DNA of 64,000 nucleotides from NCBI GenBank assembly GCA_905221605.1, contig CAJNDS010000145.1, forward strand, positions 132,501 to 196,500, read 5' to 3'. Positions 44,450 to 54,906 of the stretch are shown one piece after another (the stretch's first letter is position 1; each line of letters opens with the position of its first letter). A program made the translations under genes and the position numbers. This stretch comes from Symbiodinium natans (taxonomy: Eukaryota > Sar > Dinophyceae > Suessiales > Symbiodiniaceae). Under the pieces are notes generated by a model that was not told where the DNA came from, searched no databases, and was given only the letters and a program-made list of their open reading frames with translations.

Positions 44450-44754
44450 GTTGAGGATTAAAATGCTCAAAACAAGGGGGCGGGGGGTGCCTGCCCTGTC
44501 AGGCTCCAGGTTGACCTCAATCCTAACAACGGTGACGAAGTTTGGGTGGGAGTAGGAAGCACAACATAAACTGCCGCGACACCTATCCCCAAAGCCTCCG
44601 ACCCCAAACCCCCAAAACAGGTCCAAACTCCTGCCGCTTCGAACAAAACCCGCCAACCTTGCGCCACACTTGAAATGACCTCGTAACTAGCTGTCGAAGT
44701 ACCTGGGAGATGAAAATGGTGCTCCTCACCCTGTGTTGAACCCCCTAAACCCAA
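44450..44754 (-). CDS. Coding-like island upstream of channel S1
   Basis: About 300 nt without telomere repeats, open on the minus strand (QGEEHHFHLPGTSTASYEVI, later VAAVYVVLPTPT). It lies just upstream of S1 and could be channel N-terminus or the end of another gene. Internal AG/GT sites allow splitting. No family recognised. Confidence 0.35.
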
Positions 44755-44879
44755 TAGGGTGCTGCCTGGCTAAAACCCTAAACCCTAAACCCTCAACAAG
44801 CCCTAGACCCTAAACCCTAAACTCAAGGCCTAGCCCACCCCCCTACATTTGGGGAGCGGCGCCTAAGCTCGACATCGAT

Positions 44880-45108
44880 GGCGCAAGTCGACCCGGCTCG
44901 TTCGCCCGCCTCCCACAGCTCGGAGGTCGGTAGCACCCGCATGGACCGGTACCTAGCCAAGTTTCTGGCGGCCCGGCCTTGTACCCCGAGAGCCCCAGCC
45001 CAGGGCGGTCCCGGACCCCTCGCCGCACCGTGCCCAGGACGCGGGCCTCTGGCCAGGTACTCAAAAAAGTGTGAATCAGTCTTCAAGAAAAAACGGCCCG
45101 AGCCCTGA
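44880..45108 (+). CDS. Open frame with ATG and stop; strand unsure
   Basis: Plus strand: an ATG near 44878 opens a 76-codon frame (MAQVDPARSPASHSSEVG, then RMDRYLAKFLAARPCTPRAP) ending in TGA at about 45108. The G+C-rich island 44823-45356 is also open over 177 codons on the minus strand (MQQRLENLVRNEEQLW near 45330), which could be an N-terminal exon of the channel. Only one strand is likely real. Confidence 0.35.
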
Positions 45109-46763
45109 GACCCCCCTGGGACCCTGGGACCCCCTTGTGAATTCGGAGGCGGGACTCTTGACGGAAAGGTTTTTTGGAAGTAAGCGAGTGTCCTGAGTTT
45201 AGGCCTAAACCCTAAAAGGAATAGGTTTGGGTGGTTTTGCCGCCTCGGACGGCGTGGGGTGGGAGAGAAGTATTTAGATGGCCCTCCACAGTCGGGCCAG
45301 AGCTGCTCTTCGTTCCTGACGAGGTTTTCGAGCCTCTGCTGCATCCTAACCTTCACAGCATCTACGCCCTTTTACAGCAAACCCTAAACCCTAAACCCTA
45401 AACCCTAAACCCTAAATCCTGAACCCTAACCCCTAAACCCTAAACCCTAAACCCTAAACCCAGGCCGGGGGTGGGGCCGGGGGTGGGGCGTGGGGTGGGG
45501 GCGGCCCACAATTGCGGCGGAGGGCAGGCTCCCGATGGATGACCATGCCAGTTGAAGACAGCTCCGCGGGGTCACCACGAAGCCTGAGATCGGGTTTAGG
45601 GTTTAGGGTTTAGGGCGCTCTTGAAAGGGACTCAAGGACTGAGGGGGCCTCCAAAAGCAGGCCCAGACGTCTGGCATTCACAAATTTAGGCGTGAGCCTT
45701 CATGAGCCTTTAGCAGTTCAGGGTTTGAGGCAAAAACGATGTCCGGGTACAGGGCCCGTTTGTTTAGCATGGGTTTCGGTGTTTAGGGTGCTTTGGGTTA
45801 ATACAGGGTTTAGGGCACTTTGGGTAGTGTTTACTATACACCATCAAGCATTCTTTAGGGGAAGAATATAGGGGCTTACGAAAATAGGGGACCCTAAAAT
45901 AGAGCCCCCCCCCCCCCCCCCCCCCCAAATCAGACCCCAATGAGGTACCCCTAATTTCGGAACACCCCCCCCCCCCCCCCCCCCCTCCCCCCCTAAACCC
46001 TAAACCCTAAACCCTAAACCCTAAACCCTAAACCCGCCATGATGTAGTCTCCTCTGCTAGGCCTATGTGTCTCCAAGGCCAGGCACGCTGTAGCCAGGAT
46101 TCTTCGTGAAGCGCATCGCTCATCTTCAGTGTGGACCTGATAGGTTTAGGGTTTAGGGTTTAGGGTTTAGGGTTTAGGGTTTAGGGTTTAGGGTTTAGGG
46201 TTTAGGGTTTAGGGTTTAGGGTTTAGGGTTTAGGGTTTAGGCTTTAGGGTTTAGGGTTTCGGGTTTCGGGTTTGGCGTTCAGGGTGTGACAACGGATCCC
46301 AAGCCCGTGCGAAACCAGGCTCAAGGGCACTACTGGGCGTTCTAGGCGACAATCCCCAAACCCCAAACCTTAACCTAACCCCTAAACAAGGTTTTGGGGT
46401 TCAGGGTTTAAGCCTAAGCCCTAAACCGCAACAAAGGTCCCTAAGTAAACCCCTAAGTAAACCCGAGAGGGTTTCGGGTGTAAGCCTCAACCCTAAGCTG
46501 CAACAAGGGTAGGAGATACAAGCTGTCGAGCTTAGGTTCATCGCAAGATCGGAGGTGACCTCCCCCCAATCCCCCCCCCCCCCCCCCCCCCGAAAGTGAC
46601 CACCCCCAGCGCCCCCATCCCCCCCGCCCAGCACCCCCCCCTCCCCCCCCTCGCCCTAAACCCTAAACCCTAAACCCTAAACCCTAAAACCTAAACCCTA
46701 AACCCTAAACCCTAAACCCTAAACCCTAACCCCTAAACCCTAAACCCTAAACCCCCAACTTTG

Positions 46764-47329
46764 ATGCTGCGCAAGGCGCTGGTTGGCCGAACCTGCGGGA
46801 TGCATGCGGCGAGGGGGCTGCTTCTTCAGCGAGTCCTTTCCAAAGCTTCTGCGATGCAGGGTTTCAACCCTAAACCCTAAAGGACCCTAAAGGACCCTAA
46901 AGGACCCTAAAGGACCCTAAAGGACCCTAAAGGACCCTAAAGGACCCTAAAGGACCCTAAAGGACCCTAAAGGACCCTAAACCCTAAACCCTAAACCCTA
47001 AACCCTAAACCCTAAACCCTAAGTGGATGTGCGGCTTTTCCGGGCGCAGAGGCTCTTCTTGGGGATGCTGAAGGGGACAGAAGTGTTGGGTTCAATGCAA
47101 AGGCGGGAACAAGGCCTTGGGATCTTTCAGGGTTTAGGGTTTAGGGTCTATAGGGTTTAGGGTTTAGGGTTTAGGGTTTAGGGTTTAGGGTTTAGGGTTT
47201 AGGGTTTAGGGTTTAGGGTTTAGGGTTTAGGGGTTTAGGGTTTAGGGTTTAGGGTTTAGGGCTTAGGGTTTAGGGATGTGTGGTTAAGGTTACCTCGAAA
47301 AGCACAAGGCAGCCTCATTTTTGTTCTAA
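46764..47329 (+). CDS. Possible three-exon small gene with all-repeat introns
   Basis: Exons 46764-46860, 47024-47131 and 47289-47329 join in phase to an ATG-to-TAA frame of 81 codons. The start, MLRKALVGRTCGMHAARGLL, is rich in R, A and L with no acids, like an organelle targeting peptide; the middle reads VRLFRAQRLFLGMLKGTEVL; the end is GYLEKHKAASFLF. Intron 1 (163 nt) is almost entirely CCCTAAA/CCCTAAAGGA; intron 2 (157 nt) is almost entirely TTTAGGG. Minus-strand frames over the same islands are also open (SFGKDSLKKQPPRRMHPA), and other genes here are on minus, so this may be a mirage. Confidence 0.4.
46869..47021. repeat. CCCTAAAGGA decamer array in a candidate intron
   Basis: About ten perfect CCCTAAAGGA units followed by CCCTAAA units; fills intron 1 of the candidate small gene. 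Confidence 0.88.
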
Positions 47330-47869
47330 GCGTTTAAACGGAAACGGAAAGCTAGCCAGCAGACCGCCAGGGACCCTTTATGCAAACAGGATTAATTGGT
47401 ACCAGTTACTAGTAGGGCCTGGAGCCTTTGACAACCCCCCCCCCCCCCCCCCCCCCCCCCTTCTTTTTCCAAGAAAAGGAATAAGGACCCTGAAACCCCC
47501 AAACCCCCAAACCTTAAGATCTTAACACTCCGAAACTCTAAACCCTCAAACCCTAAACCCAAAAAACCCTCAACACTGAAACCCTCAATCCCCCCAACCC
47601 ATGCCCCACCAATCCCCAAACTCCCAAAACCCCCAGACCCTAAACACCCCTAAAACCATAAACCCCGAAAACCCTCAAACCCTAAAACCCTTAACCCCAA
47701 AGCCACCAGAACCCCAAAAGCCCTTAACCCCCGAAACCCCAAACCGCACAAAGGCCCCCCCTCAAAGAAAAAAAACAAGCATAAAACAAACCTGAAACCC
47801 TTGAAACAAAGCCTTACAAACCCTCGAAAGCACCCTTAAATACCCTGAAGCCCAAAACCCCTCAACCCT

Positions 47870-48072
47870 AAACCCCAATAGCCCTAAACTCTAAACCCCC
47901 AATAGCCCTAAACCTTAAACCCTAAACCCGAAAGCCCAATAGCACTAAACCCTAAACCCCAATAGCCCTCAACCCTAAACCCCAATGGCCCTAAAACCTA
48001 AACCCCAATAGCCCTAAACGCTACACCCCAATAGCCCTAAACCCTAAACCCCAGTAGCCCTAAACCCTAAAC
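47870..48072. repeat. 23-bp CCCCAATAGCCCTAAACCCTAAA array
   Basis: Seven or more imperfect units; lies just below the exon ending at 48073. Confidence 0.8.
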
Positions 48073-48144
48073 CCGACAGTCTCCTGGAAGGACAGGCTCC
48101 AGACCGGCCGCATGTGGAGGTCCAGCTTCTCCAGCGGCTCCAAC
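48073..48144 (-). CDS. Exon ending in a heptamer donor
   Basis: Acceptor CCGCCCAG, phase 2: LEPLEKLDLHMRPVWSLSFQ then ETV; donor GG|GTTTAGGG. Strong G/C third positions. Family not recognised. Confidence 0.62.
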
Positions 48145-48896
48145 CTGGGCGGGTTTAGGGTTTAGGGTTTACGGTTTACGGTTTAGGGTTTAGGGCTGAG
48201 GGTTTAGGGTTTAGGGCTTTATGGGTTTAGGGTTGAGGGTTGTCAGGGTTTCCATAGGGTTTTCGAAGTTTTGGTTTTGTAGTTCTTTTTTGTTTGTTTG
48301 TCTGTTCATGGCCGTGTGTCTTTTTCAGGGCTTTGGGGTTTAGAGTCTAGGGCCTAGTTTTTTTGTTTTTTTCTTAGGTTGTTTTTTTCTTTATGTTCAG
48401 GACCTTTGGGTCTTTTTTAGGGCTTTTGGGGTTTTGAGTCTAGCGATTTCAGGGTTGAAGGCGTTTAGGGTTCTTAGGGTGCGTGAGGGCTTTTAGGGGT
48501 TCTTCGGGTTCTTAAAGGGCTTATGAGGTTTATGTATCTAGGGGGGTCGCATGCGGGGTGCATGTGGAGAATTCTCTACAATTGGCTGACTTTCCGATTC
48601 CGCTTCATGATACGGCACCTGGATCACAGGATGCCTACAAGGGACCGTGGTTTTCGAGGACTATCGAGGGTTTAGAGTTTTGAGTTTAGGGCTTTCTGGT
48701 TTTGCGGTTGTTGGGCTCTTTCAAGTTTAGGGTTCTCTGGTTTGACGGTTTTCATGGGGTTTAGGGCCGGTTGGGGCAACCGCTGTTGCCTCTTCAGCTT
48801 GCTTTGTGACGACGTTTAGGGTTTAGGGTTTAGGGTTTCGGGTTTATGGTTTAGGGTTTAGGGTTTGGGGTTTGGGGTTTGGGGTTTAAGGTTTAC

Positions 48897-48975
48897 GGTT
48901 GAGCAAACTCCAGAGACGCTGGCTCGAAGTGCGATGGATCGACTTCTGCCAGTTCCAAGCAACGTAGAAAGCAGC
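48897..48975 (-). CDS. Exon, tryptophan-rich
   Basis: Acceptor GCATCAGCAG, phase 0: AAFYVAWNWQKSIHRTSSQR then LWSLLN; donor CC|GTAAACC. Other minus frames are partly open but less protein-like. Confidence 0.6.
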
Positions 48976-49461
48976 CTGCTGATGCACTTTGGATTCGGCA
49001 GGGGATGTGCACCCTATAACTCCACACCCTAAACCATACCCTAACCCCCCCCGCCCCGGGGTAGGTCCCCCCCTGACCCCCCCTACCCCACCCTCTGAAC
49101 CTTTTCAAAAACGACAAGTATACATAACCACAAACATATATATATATATATAAACCATAAGTATATATATATATATATAATATGAATAAATGAACAGAAA
49201 AATATGAAATAAAGGGCGTTGCATACTGGCGTGAGGGGCTGCCTTTGAAGGATCTTGCGAACGACCTGCTTGACAACTCTTGCCCAAACCCTAAACCCTA
49301 AACCCTGAACCCTGAACCCTGAACCCTAAACAATAGAACCCTAAACCCTAAACCCTAAACCCTAAACAATAGAACCCTAAACCCTAAACCCTAAACCCTA
49401 AACCCTAAACCCTAAACCCTAAACCCTAAACCCTAAACCCTTATGCAGCAAGGGCACTCAC

Positions 49462-49526
49462 GGTTTCGGTTCGGATCGGTGGTGGACTGCTCCAGCAGCT
49501 TCGCCGACATCTCGTACCACTTGAAC
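49462..49526 (-). CDS. Exon with GTGAGT donor
   Basis: Acceptor AACCCAG, phase 2: FKWYEMSAKLLEQSTTDPNR then N; donor CC|GTGAGTGCC. Clear coding bias. Confidence 0.65.
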
Positions 49527-50194
49527 CTGGGTTTAGGGTTTAGGGTTTAGGGTTTAGGGTTTAGAGCCTGGTCCAAGAGCTTACCCCCAGACGTCAAAAC
49601 CAAAAGCACTTAGACCCCTAAACCCTCAAAACCCCTAAGAACCCCTAATAAAATCCTACAGAAACCCAAAACCCGAAGCCTCCCATAAAGAACCCTAAAT
49701 AAAGACCTTAAGAAAACTGAAATTCCCTAAGCCCTGAACCCGCAACGCCCCTCGGCTCGACCCAAACACCTGCAAACCCCACACTCCGTACCCTAAGCCT
49801 AGGGGGGATGTGGGGACCCTACAAAAATACGTTTCTATGGATCTTCGGGTCGTACTGTTAAACATTATAGGAGGGATTGGGACCCATTGTTTAACAAGCT
49901 TTTAGCCCCCAGGTTCAGGGTTGCAGGGTTATAGGGCTTAGGGGTCCAACGTGCAACGCTTGAATCCTGAGCTCCGAACCCTACACTAAACAAAAATCCT
50001 GAACTTCAATTTGGGGTTTCGGGTTTGGGGTTTAGGGCTTAGAGTTTAGAATCCCTAGACGATGTAAATCAATCGCCGGCATCACAAAGCTCCTCATGAT
50101 CAGGATGTCATTTTCGGGTTTAGGGTTTAGGGTTTAGGGTTCAGGGTTTAGGGGAGAATGTACGGGCAAGAGGTTGTCGGTTGGCCAGTCAAAC

Positions 50195-50245
50195 AAACGA
50201 AAGATACTGTCCCAACATGACCCAATCAGGTAAGATATGAAGCAC
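50195..50245 (-). CDS. Exon, hydrophobic
   Basis: Acceptor CCGCTTGAG, phase 0 to 0: VLHILPDWVMLGQYLSF; donor TTT|GTTTGACTGG. Confidence 0.52.
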
Positions 50246-50591
50246 CTCAAGCGGGAAGCCCTAAGGGTTTAGGGTTTAGGGTTTAGGGTTCAGGGTTTAG
50301 GGTTTAGGGTTTAGGGTTTAGGGCTTTGGGTTTGGGGCCCCAAACCTTGGATCCTAAACCCCCTTTTTGAAGGGTTGCATGGCACTTGACGTGAGCAGTC
50401 CGTCATGCAGCGACCAGATGTTCACCCTCAACCCATAACCCTACACCCTAAGCCCTCCCTAAACCCTAAACCCTAAACCCTAAACCCTAAACCCTAAACC
50501 CTAAACCCTAAACCCCAAAAGGAAAAATGGGGGCCCACTAAGGCCAGGAGTTGCCGCTTAGCTCAGAATTTGGAAACCCTAAGCCCTAACT

Positions 50592-50714
50592 TCGAATTAG
50601 AATAGGGTTTGGGGGTCATTGTAGTCCCTAAACCCTAAACCCTAAACCCTAAACCCTTATAAAGGAACCACAAGGGAATACTATTAGTGTAACTACTCCG
50701 ACACCTATATTCGA
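50592..50714. mobile_element. TCGAAT...ATTCGA element interrupted by a 31-bp telomere array
   Basis: Starts TCGAATTAGAATAGGG and ends CTATATTCGA. Between gtagt and tataaagg a CCCTAAA array (about 50626-50656) is present that is missing in relatives at about 1206-1290 and 44276-44370. A splice donor (AG|GTGTCGG, minus) lies in its end. Confidence 0.68.
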
Positions 50715-50776
50715 CTTCTCGAAAAGCTTCTCTGAGTTCAGGAGTCCGGGCGGCTCGCTGCCCATCTCACTTTGCC
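50705..50776 (-). CDS. Exon whose donor lies in a MITE terminal repeat
   Basis: Acceptor GTCCCAG, phase 1: QSEMGSEPPGLLNSEKLFEK then SNI; donor AG|GTGTCGGAG. The last codons and the donor fall in the terminal repeat of the element at 50592-50714, so the element appears to supply the splice site. Confidence 0.55.
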
Positions 50777-51257
50777 CTGGGACTGGGGGGGGGGGGGGGG
50801 GGTTAAGGTTTGGTTAGGGTTTAGGGTAGGGTTTAGGTTTTAGGGTTTAGGGTTTAGGGTTTAGGGTTTAGGGTTTAGGGTTTAGGGTTTAGGGTTTAGG
50901 GTTTAGGGTTTAGGGTTTAGGGTTTAGGGTGTAGGGTGTAGGGTGTAGGGTGTAGGGTTTGGGGATTACGGGTTTTGGGGATTACGGGGTTTAGGGTTTA
51001 GGGGTTCAGGGTTTAGGGTTTCAGAGTTTCGGGTCTCGAGACTTGAGGCCCACTTGAGGGAAGAATCCTCCCGTACAAGCCCTGAGCAAGCACCCTACCC
51101 GATACCCTGCACCCTTGAAACCTAAACCTTGAGATTGCGATTTAATATGCATCCCGGTACCTGTACCCTAAACCCTAAACCCTAAACCCTAAACCCTGAA
51201 CCCTGAACCCTGAACCCTGAACCCTAGACCCTAAACCCTAAACCCTGTGTTGCCTAC

Positions 51258-51286
51258 ATGTGAGCCCATTTTGGGATCCACAAGTG
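51258..51286 (-). CDS. Small exon
   Basis: Acceptor CGCCGTAAG, phase 0: HLWIPKWAH; donor AT|GTAGGCAAC, phase 2. Phase agrees with the previous exon. Very short. Confidence 0.45.
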
Positions 51287-51464
51287 CTTACGGCGAGGGG
51301 GCACGAGATAGACCCTAAACCTGAAGCCAAAAAGCCCACAGTGTAAACATCCTCAACCCTAAGCCCTCATTCCTAAACCCGGAACCCGGAACCCTAAACC
51401 CTAAACCCCTAAACCCTAAACCCTAAACCCTACACCCTAAACCCTAAACCCTAAACCTTCTTAC

Positions 51465-51509
51465 GCACGGGCCTTGGTTGCCTCCCAAGGTCTGGTTCTC
51501 ATTGGACAC
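51465..51509 (-). CDS. Exon with consensus donor
   Basis: Acceptor CAACCCAG, phase 0 to 0: VSNENQTLGGNQGPC; donor TGC|GTAAGAAGG. In phase with the exon above. Confidence 0.65.
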
Positions 51510-51640
51510 CTGGGTTGGCGCTGGTCGTCGTCTTTTGAGAAAGTTTTTGGGGTGTAGGGTTCAGGGCATATAGGGTTTAGGGTTTAGGGTTTAGGTTTAG
51601 GAGGGTTAGGGTTTAGGGTTTAGGGTTGTTTAGGGTTTAC

Positions 51641-51812
51641 GGTGCCCAGTGATGTGTGGCGGGCTGGCTCTCTGCCTGTGGAGGGGACGTTGAAGGGGGC
51701 GCAGAAAAACACGTAGGTGGTGGAGATGTGGCGGAAGAGACTTGTGCTAAAGGCGCCGTGCTTGTCGTGGGAGGGGCCGCTACTTGTGAAGGCGACGTCC
51801 ACTCCCAGTGAT
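51641..51812 (-). CDS. Exon with strong codon bias
   Basis: Acceptor CAGTCGCAG, phase 2: SLGVDVAFTSSGPSHDKHGA, then FSTSLFRHISTTYVFFCAPF, then NVPSTGREPARHTSLGT; donor ACC|GTAAACC. Third codon positions are overwhelmingly C or G. The intron before it (about 80 nt) is almost entirely TTTAGGG/TTTGGGG repeats. Protein family not recognised. Confidence 0.72.
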
Positions 51813-51889
51813 CTGCGACTGGCTGGAAAACCCCTAAACCCTAAACCCTAAACCCCAAACCCTAAACCCCAAACCCTAAACCCTAAACC

Positions 51890-52052
51890 CTAAACGGAAG
51901 CCTTGTTGCTCCCAGCTTTTGTTCCGCATGCGGCACAGGATGAAGTAGGATGCGCCCAAAGCGTGCCTGGCCGAACTCATCAGCCTTGTCTCAGCAGAGA
52001 CCCTTCTTGCTTCTGCGAACGTGGCGGCGGATCCATGTTGATGACAACTACC
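51890..52052 (-). CDS. Exon, 5' partner of a telomere-repeat intron
   Basis: Acceptor with a T-rich tract ending TTGCAG, phase 0: GSCHQHGSAATFAEARRVSA, then ETRLMSSARHALGASYFILC, then RMRNKSWEQQGF. The end lies inside the TTTAGGG array: the first possible donor is TTCC|GTTTAGGG (51895); the second unit, 7 nt later, gives the phase needed by the next exon. The splice site is thus ambiguous by one heptamer. Confidence 0.65.
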
Positions 52053-52761
52053 CTGCAACCTACTCGGAAAAAAGACCCCGCCGCTCTTCATCCCTGAAAT
52101 GGTTGTAGCGTTTGGGGCAAAGTTTCGGGGTCATGGTATACTTGCGGGCTTCCAAAAGGGCAGTTCTCTAAATTAGGGTCCCTTGAAGTCTAGAGCCCCA
52201 TCCTCGAGTAACTCGAGTATGACCGAAGCTTGCAACTCAGGCCGCGCACACACACACACACATGCTCAAGCACACCCAAAATCCATGAAAGCCAAATCAA
52301 GAATGAATCTCAACAGCACAAAAAAACAAACACCCCAATGAGGCAGAACACCCTCAACAAGGACTAAGCCCTAAACCCTACACCCTAACCCCCTAAACCC
52401 TAAACCCTAAACCCTAAACCCTGAACCCTAAACCCTAAACCTAAGGCGCAGCCAAAGCCCTGAGCCCAACCCCGTAATACCTAAGCCCTAAACTCAAGCC
52501 CAAGCCAAGCGCTCAAGCCCTGAAACTTAGGGTTTCGGGTTTAGGGTTTATAGGGTTTATAGGGTTTATAGGGTTTATAGGGTTTAGGGTTTAGTTTAAG
52601 CCCTAGCCCTAAGGACCCTAGACCCTTAACAAACTCCTCAAGCGTCAAACCCCCCCTAACCGCTAAACCCTGATGCCCCTAAACCTCTAGAAGCCCCGAA
52701 CCACTAAACATCTAAACCCTTAAAAACCTCAATCCTAAACCCTAAACCCCTCCCTGAACAC

Positions 52762-52825
52762 CCCTGCGCCCCACGTTGCAGAGCCGAGATTCTCCATTCG
52801 ACCCCCACGCTTGGCCTACAAAGCT
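52762..52825 (-). CDS. Exon
   Basis: Acceptor TGTATCCCACAG, phase 1: LCRPSVGVEWRISALQRGAQ; donor GG|GTGTTCAG. No family recognised. Confidence 0.5.
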
Positions 52826-53189
52826 CTGTGGGATACACAAGCGGCGGGGTCTAGGGTTTAGGGTCTAGGGTTCAGGATTTAGGGTTTAGGAACCCTAAAC
52901 CCTAAACCCTAAACCCTAAACCCTAAACCCTAAACCCTAAACCCTAAACCGAGGGTTCGGGAACAGATTACTTGCGCGGTTTTGGAGGATCTAGAGCTTA
53001 GAGGGCTGATGCATCAGGCCTTGAGTACGGCCCACATCGGTCTAGGGTGACTACCCTAGTGGGGCTTCTAGCCATTCTAGCCTCCAAACCTGAACGTTTA
53101 GGGTTTAGGGTTTAGGGTTTAGGGTTTAGGGTTTAGGGTAGGGTTTAGGGTTTAGGGTTTAGGGATCACGGACGCAACCAGCGCAAGTT

Positions 53190-53590
53190 GATCAAGGAAA
53201 CGGGCGACTACCCGAGAAGGGCGTGGAGCCGCGTTGCCTTTCATCCTTTGGCAGGATGCACAGCACGGGGATTTTGGCTGCGGACACCGTTTTCGGGGAA
53301 GTTTTTGCGCATTTGTGCCTAGGCTGCCCAGTAACCTAGGCTTAAAAAGGGTGCCCTTTTTTGCTTAAAGGGGTTCCTAAACCCTAAACCCTAAACCCTA
53401 AACCCTAAACCCTAAACCCTAAACCCTAAACCCTAAACGAAGGGAACCTAAACCCCCCCCAAAAGGGAATAAGGGTACTACTGGTGGGCATCCTAGGTGC
53501 ACTAGCATTCTCACCGGGTCCGCGGAGGAGAAGTGCCCGAGGGTGACGTGTAACTTGGCGATGGCCCTTTCAATGTCACGCGGGGTTTAG
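53190..53590 (-). mobile_element. Copia-like retroelement fragment (GAG-pre-integrase type), split by a MITE
   Basis: On minus, RDIERAIAKLHVTLGHFSSA is followed by DPVRMLVH. L-H-x-x-L-G-H-x-S is the zinc-binding start of the GAG-pre-integrase region of Ty1/copia-type elements (family knowledge). At VRMLV the frame is broken by the inverted-repeat element at 53319-53496, which has a 4-bp GCAC target duplication. Beyond it the same frame reads CAKTSPKTVSAAK and IPVLCILPKDERQ. A decayed fragment, not a working element. If instead it is an exon, GTGAGAATG after DP is a good donor. Confidence 0.5.
53319..53496. mobile_element. Same family, copy interrupted by a 63-bp telomere array
   Basis: Same termini as the 20633 copy; flanked by GTGC (plus strand) on both sides, so a 4-bp target duplication. 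At 53376-53438 nine CCCTAAA units (63 bp) replace two bases of the element. Confidence 0.8.
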
Positions 53591-53657
53591 GGTTTAGGGT
53601 CTAGGGTTTAGGGTTTAGGGTTTAGGTTTTGGGAAACGTGATGTCTGCACCCTGCAC

Positions 53658-53734
53658 CTCTTCAGGGGGCAATTCAACCTCTTTCCCTCAAGGTCTCGAG
53701 TACTCAGCAGGTGGGGCAAAATCGGTCGGTTCCC
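53658..53734 (-). CDS. Exon entered through a telomere-repeat acceptor
   Basis: The acceptor is TTTAG| of a CCCTAAA array. Phase 0: GNRPILPHLLSTRDLEGKRL then NCPLK; donor AG|GTGCAGGG. Confidence 0.5.
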
Positions 53735-54218
53735 CTAAACCCTAAACCCTAAACCTGGTGCAGCGGCGCATCCCCACAATCGCAGATTGCATACCTGGGG
53801 GTGAACCCCTAAACACTAAACAACAAAGCCCTAGCCACCTAAACCCTAAACCCTAAACCCTCCACCCTAAACCCTTAACCCTCCACGAGGAGTGGGGTTT
53901 TGGGTTCTAGCGAGCTCAGGGACCAGACTGTTGAGGTTTATGGTTGGATTTCGGGCTTATCGTGGTTTAGGGTTTAGGGTTTGGGGTTTGGGGTTCCGGG
54001 TAATTCAGTTGCCATACAGTGAAAAAGACCCGTACGCCTGACCCTTAACACCTTCTAAGGCTTCGGGCGCGCAAGGCCTCGAATTTTAACTCATAACCCC
54101 TAAACCCTAAACCCTAAACCCTAAACCCTAAACCCTAAACCCTAAACCCTAAACCCCAAACCCTAAACCCTAAATGCACCGGAGGCTTGGCCCTCCGGGA
54201 TCTCGGAAGCTACGGGGT

Positions 54219-54293
54219 TCAACAAAGCCAGCTAACTCTCTGAGCTCCTGCCACCACACCCCCCAGAACGCCTTGAATCTTGGCGATCTCTGC
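54219..54293 (-). CDS. Exon, possibly terminal (TGA)
   Basis: Acceptor TGCGAAG, phase 0: AEIAKIQGVLGGVVAGAQR, then VSWLC and TGA at 54219. A donor AGA|GTTAGC lies inside, so it may be internal. Good codon bias. Confidence 0.52.
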   Translation of the reverse strand, partial: AEIAKIQGVLGGVVAGAQRVSWLC

Positions 54294-54310
54294 CTTCGCA
54301 AGGCGGGAAG

Positions 54311-54418
54311 CTCGGGAGCCCAGCAACCGTCTTGAAATAAGGGAACCCTGTTTTGGGTTGGTTACTTTATGAGGGAAGCCAGAACCCCAAAAAGAAAGGG
54401 TACCAGTGCACTACCAAG
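54311..54418. mobile_element. CTTGGTAGCCCAGT-family element, TSD GAAG
   Basis: Termini CTCGGGAGCCCAG and, reversed, CTTGGTAGTGCACTGG; GAAG at 54307-54310 and 54419-54422. Other copies: 10550-10646, 23853-23951, 44121-44238 and a diverged one at about 43308-43410. Confidence 0.72.
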
Positions 54419-54593
54419 GAAGAAAGGTGGGGTTTGAGGGCGGGCGCAGGGATCGAGCGCTGAGATATGCTGAGATGCATTGGCAAGATCCGCAAGCCTG
54501 AACAGCCTCCCCCCCCCACCCCCCTTACAAACCCTGAGAGCCCTACACCCTAAACCTTAGACAGAATCAGTGCCCCCCCCCCCCCCCCCCCAC

Positions 54594-54674
54594 TCTGGGT
54601 CCGAGTAGTCTGTGACCCCGGCCTTGTGCCGCTGCAGCAGGAAAGAGCGAAGAGCCTCCTCAGCGCGGCGGCGG
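54594..54674 (-). CDS. Exon, charged amphipathic helix
   Basis: Acceptor ACATTGTGCAG, phase 2: RRRAEEALRSFLLQRHKAGV then TDYSDPE; donor GA|GTGGGG in front of a poly-G run. G/C-ending codons. Start of a series of minus exons running to 48.07 kb, possibly more than one gene. Confidence 0.62.
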
Positions 54675-54906
54675 CTGCACAATGTAAGCTCCAGGCACTC
54701 TGATCTTCAGCTTTTCTGAGTGACCAAACAAGGCGTTGAGGTTTTTTTCCTCTGATCTTAGCTTTTCTGGGTGACCAAACAAGGCGTTTATTCTATTTTT
54801 TGGGGGGGTGGGGGAGGGTGCGCAAACACCGCGTAGAAAGCCATTTTGGCACCCCAGTCCCACCCTCCCCCCTCCTCCCCGCCGCACCCAGACTTGACTT
54901 TCATAA

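Noticed and set aside
54838-54852. Spliced-leader-like word CCATTTTGGC.
   Set aside because: Only a partial match to the dinoflagellate leader and no donor after it.
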